Source: Lapillicoccus jejuensis
Lineage (GTDB): Bacteria; Actinomycetota; Actinomycetes; Actinomycetales; Dermatophilaceae
Direction: 5' to 3'
Length of the DNA: 64,000 nucleotides
NCBI RefSeq assembly: GCF_006715055.1
Contig: NZ_VFMN01000001.1
Span: 1,550,001 to 1,614,000 of the forward strand
Shown here: in pieces, positions 61,317 through 64,000 of the stretch
Position numbering within the stretch: position 1 is the stretch's first letter
Layout of the letters: every line of letters begins with the position of its first letter
Notes under the pieces: generated by a model
What the model was told of the DNA's origin: nothing
Database searches by the model: none
The model's input: only the letters and a program-made list of their open reading frames with translations
Made by a program: the position numbers and the translations under genes

Positions 61317-62912
61317 ATGACCAGCACCGACCAGCGCGACCAGGGCCCGCTCGGCCCGCGGGACGACATCGATCCCGACGCCGCCCGGCTCGCCGAGCTC
61401 GGCTACAAGCAGGAGCTGCACCGCGGCATGTCGGGGTTCTCGAACTTCGCCGTGTCGTTCTCCATCATCTCGATCCTGTCCGGCTGCATCACGACGTACT
61501 ACCTCGCGATGGATGCCGGCGGACCGGTCGTCATGACCGTCGGCTGGCTGATCGTCGGCGTGCTCGTCCTCGCCGTGTCGCTCGCGATGGCCGAGATCTG
61601 CTCGGCCTACCCGACGGCCGGCGGCCTTTACTACTGGGCCGGCCAGCTCGCGCGCCGCCACAAGCGCGAGTGGGCCTGGGGTGTCGGCTGGTTCAACTTC
61701 CTCGGCGAGGTCGCCGTCACCGCGTCGATCGACTACGGCGCCGCGATCACGTGGATGGCGCTGCTCGACCTCGTCTTCGGGCTGACGGTGACGCCGGTGG
61801 GGACGTTCATCGCCTTCCTGGTCATCATCGCCCTGCACGGGCTGCTCAACACGCTCAACGTCGACCTCGTCAAGCTCCTGTCGAACATCTCGGCGTGGTG
61901 GCACCTGGCCGGCACCGCCCTCATCGTCGGCATCCTGTGGATCGTCCCCGACCGGCACCAGAGCCTGTCGTGGACCTTCACCCACTTCGAGAACCAGACC
62001 GGCTTCGCCTCGCCGATCTACGCGTTCCTCATCGGTCTGCTGCTCACGCAGTACACCCTCACCGGGTACGACGCCTCGGCCCACGTCGCGGAGGAGACGA
62101 AGAACGCCGCGATCGAGGCGCCCAAGGGCATCATCCGCTCGGTGTGGGTGTCGATCATCGCCGGCTTCCTGCTGCTCGTCACCATCACCGCGGCGATCCA
62201 GGACTACGCCGCCGAGCGCAAGACTGACACCGGGTTGCCGCCCGCGCAGATCTTCATCGACGCGGCCGGGCACAACCTCGGCGTCCTCATGCTGCTCATC
62301 TGCGGCGTGGCGCAGTTCTTCTGCGGGATGGCCTCGGTGACCGCGAACTCCCGCATGTCCTACGCCTTCTCGCGCGACAACGCCCTGCCCGGCTCGCGGA
62401 TGTGGGCCCGGGTCAACCCCCGCACCGGGACCCCGACCAACTCGATCTGGTTCTGCGTCGGCTGCTCGATCGTCCTGACCATCCCGGCCCTGTTCAGCAC
62501 AACGGCCTTCTTCGCCGTCACCTCGATCGCCGTCATCGGTCTCTACATCGCCTACGCCACCCCGGTCCTGCTGCGCCGGCTCAACCCGGAGTTCCGCAAC
62601 GGCCCGTGGCACCTGGGCCGCTGGAGCGCCGCCGTCGGCTGGGTCGCCGTCGTGTGGGTCGCCATCGTCGTCGTCCTCTTCCTGCTCCCGCAGTACTACC
62701 CCGGCACGTTCGGCGACGCGACCTTCAACTACGCCCCGGTCGCCGTCCTCGTCGTCGTGCTCTTCGCCCTCGGCTCGTGGTTCGCCGGCGGACGCACCCA
62801 CTTCCTGCACGGCAGCAAGGACGAGCACCTCACCCGGGCTCGCGACGACATCCTTGGCGAGGAGGCCGGCCACGAGGAGGCCCGCCGGCAGATCCTGTCC
62901 GAGGACGGCTGA
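61317..62912 (+). CDS. APC family amino acid/polyamine permease
   Basis: The 531-residue protein has about twelve hydrophobic helices and opens with YKQELHRGMSGFSNFAVSFSIISI, typical of the bacterial GABA/amino acid permease group. The consensus AMAEICSAYPTAGGLYYWA follows, and HVAEETKNAAIEAPKGI sits in the middle. It imports amino acids or amines with H+. CGAGGAG precedes the ATG. The next two genes (FadR-type regulator and glutamine-synthetase-like enzyme) suggest uptake of a compound that is then gamma-glutamylated. Confidence 0.9.
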   Translation: MTSTDQRDQGPLGPRDDIDPDAARLAELGYKQELHRGMSGFSNFAVSFSIISILSGCITTYYLAMDAGGPVVMTVGWLIVGVLVLAVSLAMAEICSAYPTAGGLYYWAGQLARRHKREWAWGVGWFNFLGEVAVTASIDYGAAITWMALLDLVFGLTVTPVGTFIAFLVIIALHGLLNTLNVDLVKLLSNISAWWHLAGTALIVGILWIVPDRHQSLSWTFTHFENQTGFASPIYAFLIGLLLTQYTLTGYDASAHVAEETKNAAIEAPKGIIRSVWVSIIAGFLLLVTITAAIQDYAAERKTDTGLPPAQIFIDAAGHNLGVLMLLICGVAQFFCGMASVTANSRMSYAFSRDNALPGSRMWARVNPRTGTPTNSIWFCVGCSIVLTIPALFSTTAFFAVTSIAVIGLYIAYATPVLLRRLNPEFRNGPWHLGRWSAAVGWVAVVWVAIVVVLFLLPQYYPGTFGDATFNYAPVAVLVVVLFALGSWFAGGRTHFLHGSKDEHLTRARDDILGEEAGHEEARRQILSEDG

Positions 62913-62921
62913 CCCGCGCCG

Positions 62922-63695
62922 ATGCCGTCCTCCCCACGACGCCGGCCGGAGCCCGAGCCCCATCCCGACCCCCCGAGCGGGCTGGGTGACCTCGTGCTCC
63001 GGCCGGTCCCAGCCCACGCCTTCGAGAGCTGCGTCGAGCGGCTGGCCACGGCGATCCGGCTCGGCGTCTACCCGCCGGCGTCGATGCTCCCGCCCGAGCG
63101 CGAGCTCGCCGAGCGGCTCGGGGTGTCGCGCTCCACGCTGCGCGAGGCGATCGCCGCCCTGCGCCAGGCCGGTCTCGTGCGCACCCGGCGCGGGCGACAG
63201 GGTGGGACGGTCGTCTCCTACCGCCCGCAGGAGCCGGTGGAGGCGTCGTACGACGCCTTGCAGCTGAGCGAACGACGCGCCGAGCTGCTCGACTCGCTGC
63301 TCTTCCGCCGCGTCGTCGAGCCGGGCGCCGCCTGGGCCGCCGCCGGACGCTCCCTCACCGCGTCCGAGCGGCTCCTGCTCACCACCTCGCTCACCGAGGT
63401 CGAGTCGGCCCCCGACCCCGGGGCGCACCGGCAGGCCGACTCGCGGCTGCACCTGGCCATCGCCGGGGTCACCGGCTCCCCGCGGATCGTCGCCGCCGTC
63501 ACCGAGGTGCAGGCCCGGCTGCACGAGCTCCTGCTGCGGATCCCCGTGCTGGAGGCCAACATCGCGCACTCCGACCGCCAGCACCGCGCCGTCGTCGGGG
63601 CCGTCCTGCGGGGCGACCCCGCCGCCGCCCGCCGCGCCATGGAACGGCACTGCGACGACACCGCCGCGCTGCTGCGCGGGCTGCTCGCCTCATGA
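62922..63695 (+). CDS. GntR family regulator, FadR subfamily
   Basis: The 257-residue protein has the GntR winged helix (GVYPPASMLPPERELAERLGVSRSTLREAIAALRQAGLV) at residues 45-90 and an FCD effector domain (RAELLDSLLFRRVVEPGAAW, then ADSRLHLAIAGVTGSPRIV, with HRAVVGAVLRGD). It follows the permease stop by 9 nt, so it is in the same transcription unit. It probably represses the operon until the substrate or its derivative is bound. Confidence 0.92.
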   Translation: MPSSPRRRPEPEPHPDPPSGLGDLVLRPVPAHAFESCVERLATAIRLGVYPPASMLPPERELAERLGVSRSTLREAIAALRQAGLVRTRRGRQGGTVVSYRPQEPVEASYDALQLSERRAELLDSLLFRRVVEPGAAWAAAGRSLTASERLLLTTSLTEVESAPDPGAHRQADSRLHLAIAGVTGSPRIVAAVTEVQARLHELLLRIPVLEANIAHSDRQHRAVVGAVLRGDPAAARRAMERHCDDTAALLRGLLAS

Positions 63696-63741
63696 CCTCC
63701 GCCCGTACGACGACCCGCACCCGACCAGCAGGAGGACCCCG

Positions 63742-64000
63742 GTGACCCGCAACGACCGCCACCTGACGACGCAGCGCCTGCGCGACCTCGTCGACTCCGG
63801 CGACATCGACACCGTCGTCGTCGCGCTCACCGACATGCAGGGCCGCCTCCAGGGCAAGCGGCTGCACGGCCGCTACTTCGTCGACGAGGCCCTCGCGCAC
63901 GGCACCGAGGCCTGCAACTACCTGCTCGGCGTCGACGTCGACATGAACACCGTCCCCGGCTACGCGATCACGTCCTGGGAACGGGGGTACGGCGACATGG
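63742..64000 (+). CDS. Glutamine synthetase-like enzyme (N-terminal fragment)
   Basis: The first 86 codons of a GlnA-type enzyme are present: VTRNDRHLTTQRLRDLVDSG, then IDTVVVALTDMQGRLQGKRLHG, CNYLLGVDVDMN and PGYAITSWERGYGDM. This start belongs to the PuuA/GlnA3-4 branch (gamma-glutamylpolyamine or gamma-glutamylamide synthetases) rather than housekeeping GlnA. AGCAGGAGGA precedes GTG 63742. The window ends inside the gene. Confidence 0.85.
   Translation, partial: MTRNDRHLTTQRLRDLVDSGDIDTVVVALTDMQGRLQGKRLHGRYFVDEALAHGTEACNYLLGVDVDMNTVPGYAITSWERGYGDM

Overview
This is a very GC-rich bacterial chromosome segment. The gene order rpsF-ssb-rpsR-rplI followed by dnaB, the GTG and leaderless starts, an AfsR/SARP-type regulator, a Cys-free S18 and many TTGTCCACA-like DnaA boxes point to an actinobacterium. 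I would guess Micrococcales, perhaps near Intrasporangiaceae, but genus and family are inference only.

Layout. 1-4049: a polytopic membrane protein and the rpsF-ssb-rpsR-rplI operon with a long structured leader and a strong terminator. 4073-10250: a secreted triple-repeat protein and two Tat-exported PHP-type metallohydrolase paralogues that bracket an SMP-30 family gene. 10321-12852: rtcB and then trpS, the latter behind a textbook Trp-Trp leader peptide and attenuator. 12875-19646: ordinary genes (a small acidic protein, a membrane-anchored DWDxAVAAS-repeat protein, GT2, MATE, a lipoprotein, DUF2277, MOSC). 19660-21438: a cluster of DnaA boxes with a perfect hairpin, then dnaB. 21742-22236: a foreign-looking low-GC gene. 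22415-34000: small metabolic and regulatory genes, including a TetR/MFS pair with three operator palindromes and an SRPBCC-methyltransferase fusion. 34044-37312: the ppsR-ppsA pair. 37313-41782: a family of about 72 bp hairpin repeats around DUF429, DUF5701 and secreted-peptidase genes. 41558-51115: a SARP/AfsR-type regulator and three promoters carrying the same 11-bp-spaced CTGAAG direct repeat. One promoter drives a 31-codon leaderless ORF and the other two drive secreted proteins. 47504-52266: a DEAD-box helicase, Nei-type glycosylase and alanine dehydrogenase. 52329-60043: an AT-richer accessory region. 60044-64000: a YcaQ-like protein and the start of an amino acid or polyamine utilisation operon (APC permease, FadR-type regulator, glutamine-synthetase-like enzyme).

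The accessory region holds two blocks. The first (about 52511-55156) lies between a truncated and an intact copy of a PPOX flavoenzyme gene. It encodes a protein with tandem CxxC-x6-CxH zinc-type motifs and an uncharacterised partner. The second (56268-59432) is a tight three-gene operon of a DUF262 protein, a DUF3696-like ATPase and an unfamiliar third protein; this looks like an anti-phage or other conflict system.

Two candidate undescribed systems stand out. One is the DUF262/ATPase/third-protein cassette with the neighbouring zinc-motif operon. The other is the SARP regulon, in which the same direct repeat and identical -10 spacing link the regulator locus, a tiny divergent ORF, a secreted zinc peptidase and a secreted protein of unknown function. 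Across the window about two dozen genes have an A-N-N-N-T type -10 hexamer exactly 6 or 7 nt before the start codon. I used this leaderless signature to choose many starts.
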